63,147 bases of DNA, taken from the NCBI GenBank assembly GCA_938021675.1, contig CALIFY010000006.1:1-63147 (forward strand). The letters are read 5' to 3'. Position 1 is the first letter of the stretch; every line of letters starts with the position of its first letter. The DNA comes from an uncultured Acidimicrobiales bacterium (lineage in GTDB: Bacteria > Actinomycetota > Acidimicrobiia > Acidimicrobiales > SZUA-35). Made by a program: the position numbers and the translations under genes. Below the pieces are notes generated by a model. That model was not told the DNA's origin. It worked only from the letters and a program-made list of their open reading frames with translations, and searched no databases. Shown here piece after piece: positions 8,844 to 17,604 of the stretch.

Positions 8844-9480
8844 CCCCGATCCCGGCCATGTTCAAGGAACGCTACCCGCTCATCTCGAGTCGATCCCCGT
8901 CGTGCCAGTCTTGACTGTTCCGAGCGTGGAGCTGTCGGTCCAGCTGGCGGAGGCGTTGGTAAGAGCCGGGCTCAATGTCATCGAAGTCACCTTGCGAACC
9001 GACGCTGCGTTAGAGGTAATCGATGCGATGAGGAGCGTCGAGGGCGCGGTTATCGGGGCCGGCACGCTGCTGCATCGACGCGACGTTGAGCGTTGCAAAG
9101 AAGCGGGTGCGTCCTTTGGAGTATCTCCAGGAAGCACGAACGAAGTTCTCGACGCCTGTGAACATGTCGGGCTTCCCCTCCTGCCCGGTATCGACAGCGT
9201 CACGACGGCGATGGAAAATCTGGCGAGGGGCTATCGCTATCAAAAGTTCTTCCCATCCGAGCAATCGGGTGGGGTTGGCAAGCTACAAGCGCTGTATGGA
9301 CCGCTACCCGATATCCGATTCTGTCCGACCGGAGGTATCAACTCACAGAATGCTGCCGACTACCTGGCGTTGCCGAACGTCTGTTGCGTAGGCGGGACCT
9401 GGGTTGCTCCAACGCCGCAGATCGAAACGCATCAGTGGCACAACATCGAGGAAACGGCGACCGCCGCCTCGCTGCTCTAG
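8827..9480 (+). CDS. eda: KDPG/KHG aldolase
   Basis: 217 aa from the ATG at 8827. The frame extends upstream to 8773, but that start would overlap the kinase by 71 bp, whereas 8827 overlaps by 17. Class I aldolase features are clear: the general acid/base Glu in EVTLRTDAAL, FGVSPGSTNEV, LLPGIDSVTTAM, the Schiff-base Lys in YQKFFPSE and the phosphate site CPTGGIN. It cleaves KDPG to pyruvate and glyceraldehyde 3-phosphate, the final Entner-Doudoroff-type step, and is last gene of the locus before a strong hairpin. Confidence 0.93.
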   Translation: MRPVDNPDPGHVQGTLPAHLESIPVVPVLTVPSVELSVQLAEALVRAGLNVIEVTLRTDAALEVIDAMRSVEGAVIGAGTLLHRRDVERCKEAGASFGVSPGSTNEVLDACEHVGLPLLPGIDSVTTAMENLARGYRYQKFFPSEQSGGVGKLQALYGPLPDIRFCPTGGINSQNAADYLALPNVCCVGGTWVAPTPQIETHQWHNIEETATAASLL

Positions 9481-9494
9481 GGCTGCAACCAGCG

Positions 9495-9527
9495 AACGGC
9501 CGACCGTGCAGATCACGGTCGGCCGTT
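9495..9527. terminator. Strong hairpin terminator after the aldolase gene
   Basis: A perfect 14-bp stem (AACGGCCGACCGTG at 9495-9508 and its complement at 9514-9527) with a 5-nt loop begins 15 bp after the aldolase stop. It lies between two convergent genes, so it may stop transcription from both sides. No long T-run is present. Confidence 0.7.
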
Positions 9528-9567
9528 CCACTCATCTTGGCAGCCGCTTACCGCCAAATTCTTTGGT

Positions 9568-10029
9568 TCAGTTGGCTGAGTCGAACGTCGTCCAGTCAAA
9601 CGTTGGGCCCGGTGAGCCGGGGCCGTGACACCCGAGCTTGTTGCACGGGCCAGGTGGTTGTGGATCGGTTGGGAAATCTGGGAAGGGATCATCATTTGGC
9701 CACGGGAACGGCGGCCAGTCAGGCTCAGGCTCGGGTGGTGGAGGAGGCGGATCGCCGACACCACCGCCGCCGCCGTCCTCGCAGAAGTCGATGACCGGAC
9801 ACCAGTCGTTGTCGTCTTCCTCTTCTTCTTCGTCCTCTTCACAGATCGGATCGTCTTCTGGCTCGTCTTCGACGATCCCACATTCGTCACCGGTCTCGGT
9901 GTCGTCGGTTTTGGCTGTTGCGTCGGCCGGCGAAACGGCCACTCCAAGCAGCATCATTGATGCCAGTACGGCGACGATGGCGGCCAGCAGCCGGCGCCAC
10001 GCCAATCTTTGTGTAATCGATTCGGTCAT
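9568..10029 (-). CDS. Small secreted acidic, proline-rich cysteine protein of unknown function
   Basis: 153 aa. A signal peptide (LLAAIVAVLASMMLLGVAVS followed by PADA) ends near residue 37. The mature part has an Asp/Glu block (including CEEDEEEEEDDNDWC), a Gly/Pro stretch (PPPPPPEPEPDWPPF) and six cysteines, two in a C-terminal CNKLGC pair. No domain recognised. It stands alone between the sugar-acid operon and a DMT transporter. The signal peptide and cysteines support a real extracellular protein; the low complexity makes function unpredictable. Confidence 0.65.
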   Translation of the reverse strand: MTESITQRLAWRRLLAAIVAVLASMMLLGVAVSPADATAKTDDTETGDECGIVEDEPEDDPICEEDEEEEEDDNDWCPVIDFCEDGGGGGVGDPPPPPPEPEPDWPPFPWPNDDPFPDFPTDPQPPGPCNKLGCHGPGSPGPTFDWTTFDSAN

Positions 10030-10121
10030 CGGTCAGTTCTCCTGCTCGTCGAATATCTGACCGATATCGTGATCGCCACTCCTCCATCGCTGTGTCTCCG
10101 AGCTGACAGAGCGGCAACGAG

Positions 10122-10137
10122 TAGGGTCGGGACCCTA
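10122..10137. promoter_or_regulatory. 16-bp palindrome upstream of the small secreted protein gene
   Basis: TAGGGTC-GG-GACCCTA, a perfect 7-bp dyad with 2-bp centre, lies about 93 bp before the reverse-strand gene at 10029 and after the transporter stop at 10182. It could be an operator or part of a terminator. No further evidence. Confidence 0.35.
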
Positions 10138-10181
10138 TTGGCCCGGTGGCGTTGCAGATCGATGGCGTACCCTCGCGGCGT

Positions 10182-11078
10182 TCAACCGAGCACGAGAAGT
10201 TCGGTCGCCCCCATGGCCACGATGAAACCCGCCCCTTGAGACCGGCTCATTCGTTCCCCCAGAACCAGGCGAGCGAGAACGACGGTGGAGATCGGGTAGA
10301 GCGACGACAACACGGACACGATGGCCAGGTCACCGAGAGCGGTGGCATACAGGAACGAGATGTTCGCTCCGGTATCGAGCACGCCGACAGCACCAATCCA
10401 CACCAGCGTCCGACGCTCTGTCGGTATGACGAAGCCCGTGCCGTCATGCTGGCCGCCGGCCCGACCGACCCGGCGACGACGGTCGATAGCCAGTGCACCC
10501 AGCAACACCGTAGACGTGATGACCCTGGCGGCCGCCACCGGCCAGGGCGCCGTCGCCGTCTCCGTCGCATCGAGGGCGATGAAGATCCCTCCAAACCCGA
10601 CTCCCGCCAGCAAAGACTCAGCAACCACCTGCACGGTCACCGCCGGTGACCCTTCAGGCCCGCCGCTGCCACCGTCCGATCCACTCGAAACCAGCAGCAC
10701 CGCCATCAACCCAAGGACGACCCCGAACCAGCCGAGCATCGAAAGACGCTCCCCACCGAGGAGACCCCACGACGTGGGAACAACGGCCGAGGTAAGCGCG
10801 GTAAGCGGCGCAACCACACTCATCGGCCCGGCGGCAAGACGCCGATACAACAGCACGACACCGACCAGTCCGAGTCCACCGCCCAGAGCGCCGAGAGCCA
10901 ATGCCTCGACCGTTACCGTCTCGGCCAGCAGCAAGGCTGCGGTCACCGACCCGATAGCACCGATCACGTGTGAACCGGCGACGACCTGAACGACTCGGGT
11001 CTTGCGAGCGGCCAGACCACCGAGAAAATCACCGGCACCAAAGAGCGCAGCGGTGATGAGAGCGAGAACGACGACCAC
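10182..11078 (-). CDS. DMT-superfamily (EamA) transporter
   Basis: 298 aa, ten predicted membrane helices arranged as two EamA repeats. Examples are the first helix with ITAALFGAGDFLGGLAARK and the helix-end motif GPMSVVAPLTALTSAVVPTS, with the second repeat around NISFLYATALGDLAIVSVLS and PISTVVLARLVLGERMS. Length is typical. These carriers export amino acids, metabolites or drugs; substrate cannot be told. It is monocistronic as far as seen. Confidence 0.88.
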   Translation of the reverse strand: MVVVLALITAALFGAGDFLGGLAARKTRVVQVVAGSHVIGAIGSVTAALLLAETVTVEALALGALGGGLGLVGVVLLYRRLAAGPMSVVAPLTALTSAVVPTSWGLLGGERLSMLGWFGVVLGLMAVLLVSSGSDGGSGGPEGSPAVTVQVVAESLLAGVGFGGIFIALDATETATAPWPVAAARVITSTVLLGALAIDRRRRVGRAGGQHDGTGFVIPTERRTLVWIGAVGVLDTGANISFLYATALGDLAIVSVLSSLYPISTVVLARLVLGERMSRSQGAGFIVAMGATELLVLG

Positions 11079-11313
11079 TGCACCACCATATTCCGCTCGA
11101 CAACGAAGAGACCCGTGCCGGACCCGAGACCCAAATACCCCGGTTCCACAAGGCCTGGAGGCTCGACCCCCGATATCGACGATGGAGGCGATCCTCGCAG
11201 CTCACCGTGTGGCAAATGGCCGACCGGTGCCGCCGACGATTGGTCACCACGGTCGAGTACAGTCATGCGGTCGAGCGCATCTGGCGGTGTCTTGTACAGG
11301 CGGTGTCTAACAC

Positions 11314-12327
11314 TTGAGGGCGAACACAATTAACCGGAATTCCAACCACGCCATCAGTCGGCTTATTGTCCCTTTCGCTGCTCTCGCCATTGTGGCACCG
11401 GCATGTGGATCGGAGACCACGGTGCAGCCAGCCGAGGCGGCTAGCCCATCGACAATCGTCACCACAACCACCGAGCCACCGCCGACGACGACCACGATCG
11501 ACTTCACCGTTGCGTCTCAGGGGCTCACCGCGCCCGTTCCCGACGAACCGACGATCGACGAACTTACCGACGTGATAAATGACGTTCGGGGCAACACCGC
11601 AGATATAACCGGCGAGATGAATCGACTGGCACCGTTCGTCCAGTTGAGCTCAGCCACCGTGGCCCAAATCGTAGACATCGCAATCGCTGCCGAGCCCGGC
11701 GTTGACGGTCGGGTACGAACCACATCGTCGGTTGTGGCCTACGTGCCAGCCGACGGGGCGACGGTGGCCACCCTCATCGACGACGAGCTGCGCGCCGCTG
11801 GTTGGAACCGGGCCGAGCAAACCGACAACTCCGAGGGCAGCAACGTGTCGGTGGAGCGGGCCTATCGAGTCCCCGGCACACCGGGAGACGAACAGCAGCT
11901 GGTCGTGGCCGTCGAAGGTGAACCAACCGAAGCGACGCTACTCCGGCTGGAATACGACGTGGAAGACGACACCGAGGAGAACGAGGCCACCTTGGCCCGG
12001 CTTACCGCCTGGCAATCCAATCTGCCCTCGCCCCGAAGCAGCACCTTCGAGAGCGCCACGGCAAAGACCGACGGTGACGAGGCGACCCTATCTCTCGCCT
12101 ATTCGGTACCAGCTGAATCCACCCTGGAAGCCCGCCGCCAGTTCGCAGGGCAACTCTCCAGCGCTGGATACGACGTGGCCGACAGGGAAATCGAAATCGA
12201 AACCGACCGGTTAGCGTTCCTGGACCCTGATGGCCACGAACTCGTCGCCACTTTTGATCGAGCATCGGACCCTGACCTCATGGAACTGGTCGTGTCGGCC
12301 GAGATCGGCATGAAGCCGATCGGTTAG
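11314..12327 (+). CDS. Putative secreted lipoprotein of unknown function
   Basis: 337 aa from a TTG at 11314. A hydrophobic segment (LIVPFAALAIVAPAC) ends in a possible lipobox at C31, followed by a Thr/Pro-rich linker and then a mixed domain rich in Asp/Glu with no motif I recognise. The segments VAYVPADGATVATLIDDELR and RLEYDVEDDTEENEATL look like globular mixed alpha/beta sequence. The start codon is uncertain and no good ribosome site is visible. Orphan gene with its own upstream region of about 235 bp, in which I see no RNA gene. Confidence 0.7.
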   Translation: MRANTINRNSNHAISRLIVPFAALAIVAPACGSETTVQPAEAASPSTIVTTTTEPPPTTTTIDFTVASQGLTAPVPDEPTIDELTDVINDVRGNTADITGEMNRLAPFVQLSSATVAQIVDIAIAAEPGVDGRVRTTSSVVAYVPADGATVATLIDDELRAAGWNRAEQTDNSEGSNVSVERAYRVPGTPGDEQQLVVAVEGEPTEATLLRLEYDVEDDTEENEATLARLTAWQSNLPSPRSSTFESATAKTDGDEATLSLAYSVPAESTLEARRQFAGQLSSAGYDVADREIEIETDRLAFLDPDGHELVATFDRASDPDLMELVVSAEIGMKPIG

Positions 12328-12351
12328 GCACCCGCCCCCCGGACACCGTCG

Positions 12352-12615
12352 TCAGGCGACCATCGAGTCCCAATCGACTTCGGCTGGATCCCACGTAAGA
12401 ACGGCTGGCATTCCGACACCGGCCGGAATTTCAAGGGTCACACAACCGTCCCCGACGTTGAGCACGCCGTTCGCCCCCCGGCCATCAAAGGCGTCGCCGG
12501 CCACCGAACCACCATCCCCTGAACCGGCGATGGCCAACGAGAGTCCGAAACCGCTCGGCACGTATCCAACCCGTACCGCCGTTGCTCCGGTCATCGTGTG
12601 ATCTGCCATCGTCAT
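12352..12615 (-). CDS. Small protein of unknown function
   Basis: 87 aa, glycine-rich and lacking a signal peptide. Sequence such as TAVRVGYVPSGFGLSLAIAG and VLNVGDGCVTLEIPAGVGMP suggests a small beta-rich fold. A GAGGCGATGACG-type sequence precedes the start region. It lies between a forward lipoprotein gene and aroQ on the opposite strand. No family recognised; a real gene is likely from frame length and codon use but not certain. Confidence 0.5.
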   Translation of the reverse strand: MTMADHTMTGATAVRVGYVPSGFGLSLAIAGSGDGGSVAGDAFDGRGANGVLNVGDGCVTLEIPAGVGMPAVLTWDPAEVDWDSMVA

Positions 12616-12785
12616 CGCCTCCTCGATCGTTTGGTGGGACTACCTACCTCTCTGACGCACTGAACCGAGATCTGGTTCCCGAATACCCATTACGGAATCA
12701 TCACAACTTGTTTCCGCCCCGGACTTCGAGCCCCGGACCGAGAACGGTCGCCGGGGTGGTGGCCGGCCACGGGTACGCTGCAGCG

Positions 12786-13238
12786 ATGCTCGACAGCAAG
12801 ATTCTCGTGCTAAACGGACCGAACCTCAACCTACTGGGCATCCGAGAACCAGATGTCTACGGCGCCGACACCTTGGCCGACATCATCGAAGACCTTCGGG
12901 CCTACGCCCTCTCGCACAACTGTGAGCTCCGGCACCTGCAGTCCAACTCCGAAGGTGCGTTGATCGATGCCATCCAAGAATCGATGGGTTGGGCCGACGG
13001 CGTCGTTTTTAATCCCGGGGGCTACACCCACACCAGCGTCGCCCTTCGCGACGCCGTCGCCGGCTCAGGCCTGCCGGTGGTCGAGACCCATCTCTCGAAC
13101 ACCCAGGCCCGGGAAGACTTCCGTCACCGCTCGGTCATCGCCGGCGAATGCATCGGCGTCGTCAGCGGATTCGGCTCAGATAGCTACCGGATCGCTCTGA
13201 CCGGCCTCCTCGGCTATCTCCGACGTATCGACTCCTAG
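12786..13238 (+). CDS. aroQ: Type II 3-dehydroquinate dehydratase
   Basis: 150 aa, the normal size. The frame runs upstream to 12582, but the conserved N-terminus ILVLNGPNLNLLGIREPDVYG begins right after the ATG at 12786. The family blocks are QSNSEGALIDAIQ, FNPGGYTHTSVALRDAV with active-site Asn, and VETHLSN with the catalytic His. It dehydrates 3-dehydroquinate in the shikimate pathway. Its last 63 bp overlap the 3' end of the convergent RND transporter gene. Confidence 0.96.
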   Translation: MLDSKILVLNGPNLNLLGIREPDVYGADTLADIIEDLRAYALSHNCELRHLQSNSEGALIDAIQESMGWADGVVFNPGGYTHTSVALRDAVAGSGLPVVETHLSNTQAREDFRHRSVIAGECIGVVSGFGSDSYRIALTGLLGYLRRIDS

Positions 13239-15923
13239 CGACCGGTCGGGCCGCATTGAGGCCGGACGCCACGGCGTGACGACCAGATCCCGAAGTGTCT
13301 CCATGGCCAGGTAGTAGTACGGGAACGCCAGCAACACCAAGAACGTGCTCGACAACAGACCGAAGATGATGGTGAATCCCAGCGACTCCCAAAAGGGGTC
13401 CGACAGGGCGAGGGGCAACACCCCGGCCACCGTCGTGAGCGACGTGGCGACCAACGGCCGGAACCGCCGCTTGATCGCCGTCTCTATAGCCTGCTTGCGA
13501 TCGGCTCCATCGCGCCGTTCTTGATTTGTGAAGTCGGTGAGAAGGATGGTGTTGTTCACCGCGATTCCGATAAGGCCGAGCAAGCCGAGCATCACGAAGA
13601 AGCTCAGTTCGTTGTCGGTTATAAGCAGACCGCCAAATACGCCGAAGAAGCTGAATGGGATGGCGAGGAAAACGAGGATCCACTGCACACTGGACCGGAA
13701 CTGAATAATAAGAAGCAGAAGCATGGCACCAAGGGCCAGACCGAACGCCCGTGGCATCGAAGCGAACGACTCCTGATTCTCGCTTTCTTGGCCAAAGTCG
13801 AATGCTAGGGAGTCAGATTCGAGACCGAGTGCCGCCAACTCCTCCGCTCCATACAGGTCCGTGAGGAACTCTTCAGTTTCGGCCGTCGTGGTGGTGATGT
13901 CATCGGCATCGAACCGGGCCCTGACCTCGATCAGGCGCCGGCCATCCTCTCGCGAAACCACATCGGTCAGCGCCAGATCGGTTTCAATCACGGTGAACGT
14001 CGTACCGTTGTCACGCTCGATCGTGGCGTTGTCGAGGTCTGCGGCCATCGCTTCACCGGCCGCGGTCAAGGCATCGATGTCTTCTCCGTACACCTGGGCC
14101 TGAAATGGGAATAGCTCCTCCGGCGGCCCTCCCGACTGGGTGTTGAACACCACGCGGGCACCCTCGACCGACTCGGAGATGGGATCGAGCGCTGATTCAA
14201 CCAGCTCCGGGGCCGGGGTCCGACCCCCGATATCGGTCAAGCTGTACTGGGCAAACGCTTGCTGGGCCGACCCGATAAAGGTGTACGCCCCGATCAAGTC
14301 CTCGCCGAGAGCGTCAACAGCCTCCTGGTTGACACGACGCGTGAGTTCCTTGGCGTCTTCAATCGACGTGCCCGGCTCAAACGTGTACTCGACGGCGATG
14401 AACGCCGAATCTTTCTGCGGGGGAAAAATGTTGAACCCGACCTGCGGAGCGAACACAAAAAGTCCGACTCCGGTGAGCACAATACTGAGCGCGATGCCAG
14501 CAAATCCGATGATCACGCCCTTACCGCCTCTGGTCCCCGGCAGTGAGGCAACGGCGTCGGCGAGCCGGTCTTCGATCCGAGCGAGTGGCCCCGCGGACGG
14601 AGGGGCGGACAACACGATGAAGCGCGACGCGAACGGAATGAAGATGAGCGACAGCACCAACGACGTGACGAGGGCGATGATGACCGAAATCGGCAGAACA
14701 CGAATGAACTCCCCGAGGATGCCGCTGATGGCCAACATCGGAGCAAATACCAGCACGGTGGTCACCGTGCCGGAAATACTGGCTGCGCCGACACGCTTGA
14801 TGGCATGACCGATGATCTCGATCGGGCGATCTCCGCCCTCCCGGAACGCGTCGATCGCCTCGGTAATAACTATCGCATCGTCGACGAAGAGTCCTAGGGC
14901 CAGAATCAGACCGAACAGCGAGATCGTGTTGAGCGAGATCCCGAAAAGGAACAACACCGCGACCGATGTGGCCAACACGGTAAGGATGAAGAGCGCGGTG
15001 ATGACCGAAGCTCGCCACGAGATCAGGATCAACGCCACGATGGCCACCGCAATCAGGCCGGTCAGCACATTGCCTTGCAACGAGCCGATCTGCTGGCGGA
15101 TCTGGGTGGCAAAGTCAACGGCGACGAAGGCACTGAATTCGTCGTCGAGTAGGTCTTGGCCTTCGACGCTGGCCAAGGCCAAGTCGGTTGTGTCCCGGAT
15201 TGCCAGCGAATCGACTCCGTCGGACGCCAGCACACCGATAGCGACCGATGGGCGAACCTCCAGAGCCTCGGAATCGCCGGCGATCGTCGACTGGTTGAAC
15301 TCGGTCTCGTTGGCCACCGGGCTACCGGTTGCCGGGTCGATGCCCTCGCTGATCAGCTCGACCACCTCAGCATCGGCGATCTCATCCCACCCATCGAACG
15401 CCGGCAATATGCTCTCGGCCGCGGCCTCAAGCTCTTCGGCCGTTGCGTCCACCGGCCCGAGCACGCCGACCAACAAGTCGTACTGGTTGAGAAACCGAGC
15501 GGCGTCGACCACCTCGACGTCGTACTGGGCCTCGGGAGGCAGGTCGATCCCATCGATTTCGGACTGGAGAATCTCCTGCCCGTCGCGCGACGTAAAGGCG
15601 TCGTCGAACTCGGCGATTACCACGAATGAATTGTCTCTCGAGTTCGTGGTGACCGATTCGATCTCCGAACGCTGACCTAACGCTTCGGCGATCGGTTGGG
15701 CTACCTCTTCATCGACCCGATCTTGATCGTCGACGAAATACCCGCCAGATGCCACCGAGATTGGAATCTCGACAGACGGAAACCCTTCGCGGGGCAACAG
15801 CGTGGTGTAGGCCAGAATTCCAAACCCGATAAGCAGTACCCACAAAGGCAGCGTAATAAAGGTATTGGCGGCGAAGAACTGCACGACTCGACGTAACACG
15901 AGTCCCCTCCTCAGGATTGACAA
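13176..15923 (-). CDS. RND-family efflux transporter (AcrB-like)
   Basis: 915 aa, somewhat shorter than typical AcrB relatives (about 1030). The first membrane helix is followed by FPSVEIPISVASGGYF, the usual region after TM1. The proton-relay Asp pair in helix 4 is GLFVDDAIVITE (about residue 347), and the conserved LGLIGIAVNNTILLTDFTNQ segment is in the C-terminal half. Proton-driven export of drugs, lipids or metabolites is likely. No membrane-fusion or outer-membrane partner is adjacent, as expected for a monoderm. The 3' end overlaps aroQ. Confidence 0.9.
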   Translation of the reverse strand: MSILRRGLVLRRVVQFFAANTFITLPLWVLLIGFGILAYTTLLPREGFPSVEIPISVASGGYFVDDQDRVDEEVAQPIAEALGQRSEIESVTTNSRDNSFVVIAEFDDAFTSRDGQEILQSEIDGIDLPPEAQYDVEVVDAARFLNQYDLLVGVLGPVDATAEELEAAAESILPAFDGWDEIADAEVVELISEGIDPATGSPVANETEFNQSTIAGDSEALEVRPSVAIGVLASDGVDSLAIRDTTDLALASVEGQDLLDDEFSAFVAVDFATQIRQQIGSLQGNVLTGLIAVAIVALILISWRASVITALFILTVLATSVAVLFLFGISLNTISLFGLILALGLFVDDAIVITEAIDAFREGGDRPIEIIGHAIKRVGAASISGTVTTVLVFAPMLAISGILGEFIRVLPISVIIALVTSLVLSLIFIPFASRFIVLSAPPSAGPLARIEDRLADAVASLPGTRGGKGVIIGFAGIALSIVLTGVGLFVFAPQVGFNIFPPQKDSAFIAVEYTFEPGTSIEDAKELTRRVNQEAVDALGEDLIGAYTFIGSAQQAFAQYSLTDIGGRTPAPELVESALDPISESVEGARVVFNTQSGGPPEELFPFQAQVYGEDIDALTAAGEAMAADLDNATIERDNGTTFTVIETDLALTDVVSREDGRRLIEVRARFDADDITTTTAETEEFLTDLYGAEELAALGLESDSLAFDFGQESENQESFASMPRAFGLALGAMLLLLIIQFRSSVQWILVFLAIPFSFFGVFGGLLITDNELSFFVMLGLLGLIGIAVNNTILLTDFTNQERRDGADRKQAIETAIKRRFRPLVATSLTTVAGVLPLALSDPFWESLGFTIIFGLLSSTFLVLLAFPYYYLAMETLRDLVVTPWRPASMRPDRSLGVDTSEIAEEAGQSDPVAI

Positions 15924-16080
15924 ATCCGGCGCCCATCAAGGCAGCAACCGATGATGCCCGCGCCCGCGGACGATCGGTAGCTACCCTAATCTTTCACGGG
16001 ACCGTCTAGCGCCATCGTGTGATCGACGACACGTCTCGACCCCGACGACCCCCGCCGCTTACCCCTGTACCGTCGGTCGA

Positions 16081-16974
16081 CTAGGGCGCATCGACCTGCT
16101 CCAACTCGGCGGGATCGAGCCGGCCGAGTTGGCCGAGCATCTCGTCGAAATCGAGTTCGGCTCGAAAAAACCTAACCGCCGGTTCCGGCAATCGATAACG
16201 GGGCCATTCCGCATCTTCTAGCAGGTGACAGTGGCTTTCGATCGAGCCGTCATCGGCAAACCGGTACACCCGATAACCGGGCGGCAACGTTGTCCATTGG
16301 CTGAAATCGAAGTTGATAGTCAACGCAGGGCACACGAACACCGGCCGACCACCGACTTCGAGCACGGCGTCACTATGGATGTGACCTGCTGCGATGCCCC
16401 GGATCGTGGGGTGAGAGTCGAGCAGGGCCCCAACCTCAGCATCCAGGGTGACGCTTCGGTTGATGCCCGGCACCCCCGGCGGGTGATGCATCCAGACGAA
16501 CACGTGGTCGGCATCGGAGGCCTCAATCATCTCCCCAAGCCGGGTCGCCTCGGCCACGCCGAGGGCACCATCGGCGGACAGACGGTCCGGCCCGTCGAAG
16601 ACTTCACCACCGTGGTTGGAGTCGGCGTAAAGAAACAGCCACGAATCGAGCCGCTGTGTCCGATCCATCCCCACGCCGGGACGAGGCATCGACACCCGCA
16701 ACGGCAGGTCGAAGTCGTGGTTCCCCGGCAACAGGTTGACCGGTACCGGTAGTCGGGTCAACGCTTCGGCGGCAACCGCGTATTCGTCCAGCCGGCCACG
16801 ATCGACAATATCGCCGGTGACCACCACAAGGTCGGCCGATGACATCGCCCCATTCCGGCCGGCATCGACCAACACACGCTCGAACGCCCGGTCGGTGTCA
16901 TACCCAAAACCTCCGTGACTCCGGTGGCCTGGCGTGGAAAAGTGAGTGTCCGAGAGTTGGATCACCGTTGGCAT
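16081..16974 (-). CDS. Calcineurin-like metallophosphoesterase (CpdA-type)
   Basis: 297 aa from the ATG at 16974; the frame extends ten codons further up, but the conserved start MPTVIQLSDTHF begins here. All dimetal motifs are present in order: DTH, VVTGDIVDRG, LLPGNHDF, MHHPPG and AAGHIHSD. Close in layout to 3',5'-cyclic-nucleotide phosphodiesterases. Exact substrate cannot be read from the sequence. It is transcribed away from a DUF6941-like gene. Confidence 0.9.
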   Translation of the reverse strand: MPTVIQLSDTHFSTPGHRSHGGFGYDTDRAFERVLVDAGRNGAMSSADLVVVTGDIVDRGRLDEYAVAAEALTRLPVPVNLLPGNHDFDLPLRVSMPRPGVGMDRTQRLDSWLFLYADSNHGGEVFDGPDRLSADGALGVAEATRLGEMIEASDADHVFVWMHHPPGVPGINRSVTLDAEVGALLDSHPTIRGIAAGHIHSDAVLEVGGRPVFVCPALTINFDFSQWTTLPPGYRVYRFADDGSIESHCHLLEDAEWPRYRLPEPAVRFFRAELDFDEMLGQLGRLDPAELEQVDAP

Positions 16975-17094
16975 CGGACCAGCCTGCCACGACAATCCGG
17001 ACACCGCATCCCGCCTCGACGCACTATACCGACCGGTCGGTTAGCCTGCGGTCGTGCCCAACGCCGACCAAACCTCACGAATCTAGGGACGACG

Positions 17095-17553
17095 ATGGAG
17101 GATTTTCTCACCGGCTCGGGCCTGTCCGTGCAACTCCTACTGTGCGATTCAGCGCAGGTGGCAGGCGGAAAGTTGTTCATCCTGGGAGGTGGTGTCGCCT
17201 CGATCGGGCCAAAACCACAGCCGCTGGCCTTGGCGTTACAGATCACCGTGCCGTGGGACCGAGCCAACCGCCCCCACCGGTGGCGGATCGAGTTATTTGA
17301 CGAGGACGGCCGAGCCGTGCTTATCGGCACCAAGCCGGTATTGGTGCGAGGCAAATTCGAGGCCGGTCGGCCGCCGGGGCTCCGCCCCGGTTCGCCGCTC
17401 GGCGTCTGTCTCGCCATCAACCTCACCCCTCTTCCGTTACCGGGTGGATCGAGCTACACGTTTTCGCTGTCCATCGATGACCGCACCCAGCCAGACTGGC
17501 GGGTGCAATTCTTTGTCAAGGCCAAACCATTGGCTCAAGCCGAAGACATGTGA
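17095..17553 (+). CDS. DUF6941-like protein
   Basis: 152 aa from the ATG at 17095. The longer frame starting at 16915 overlaps the divergent phosphoesterase and is not needed. LLLCDSAQVAGGKLFILGGGV resembles the N-terminal signature of DUF6941 proteins, small cytoplasmic beta-rich proteins of unknown role common in actinobacteria and proteobacteria. The rest alternates beta strands (WRIELFDEDGRAV, SYTFSLSIDD). No catalytic motif seen. The family call is from memory. Confidence 0.7.
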   Translation: MEDFLTGSGLSVQLLLCDSAQVAGGKLFILGGGVASIGPKPQPLALALQITVPWDRANRPHRWRIELFDEDGRAVLIGTKPVLVRGKFEAGRPPGLRPGSPLGVCLAINLTPLPLPGGSSYTFSLSIDDRTQPDWRVQFFVKAKPLAQAEDM

Positions 17554-17604
17554 CCGACGCTAAATTCACATCCACCATCGGTTCTCGGCACTAGTGTCCC
17601 GACG

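Noticed and set aside
9638-10060. A forward frame very rich in serine opposite the small secreted protein
   Set aside because: The poly-Ser is the mirror of the Asp/Glu run; the reverse frame has a signal peptide and cysteine pattern, the forward one does not.
11079-11313. Possible tRNA or riboswitch in the intergenic region before the lipoprotein gene
   Set aside because: No cloverleaf or known riboswitch core could be built from the sequence.
14140-14808. Long forward frame inside the RND transporter gene
   Set aside because: Antisense shadow; the reverse frame contains all RND motifs.
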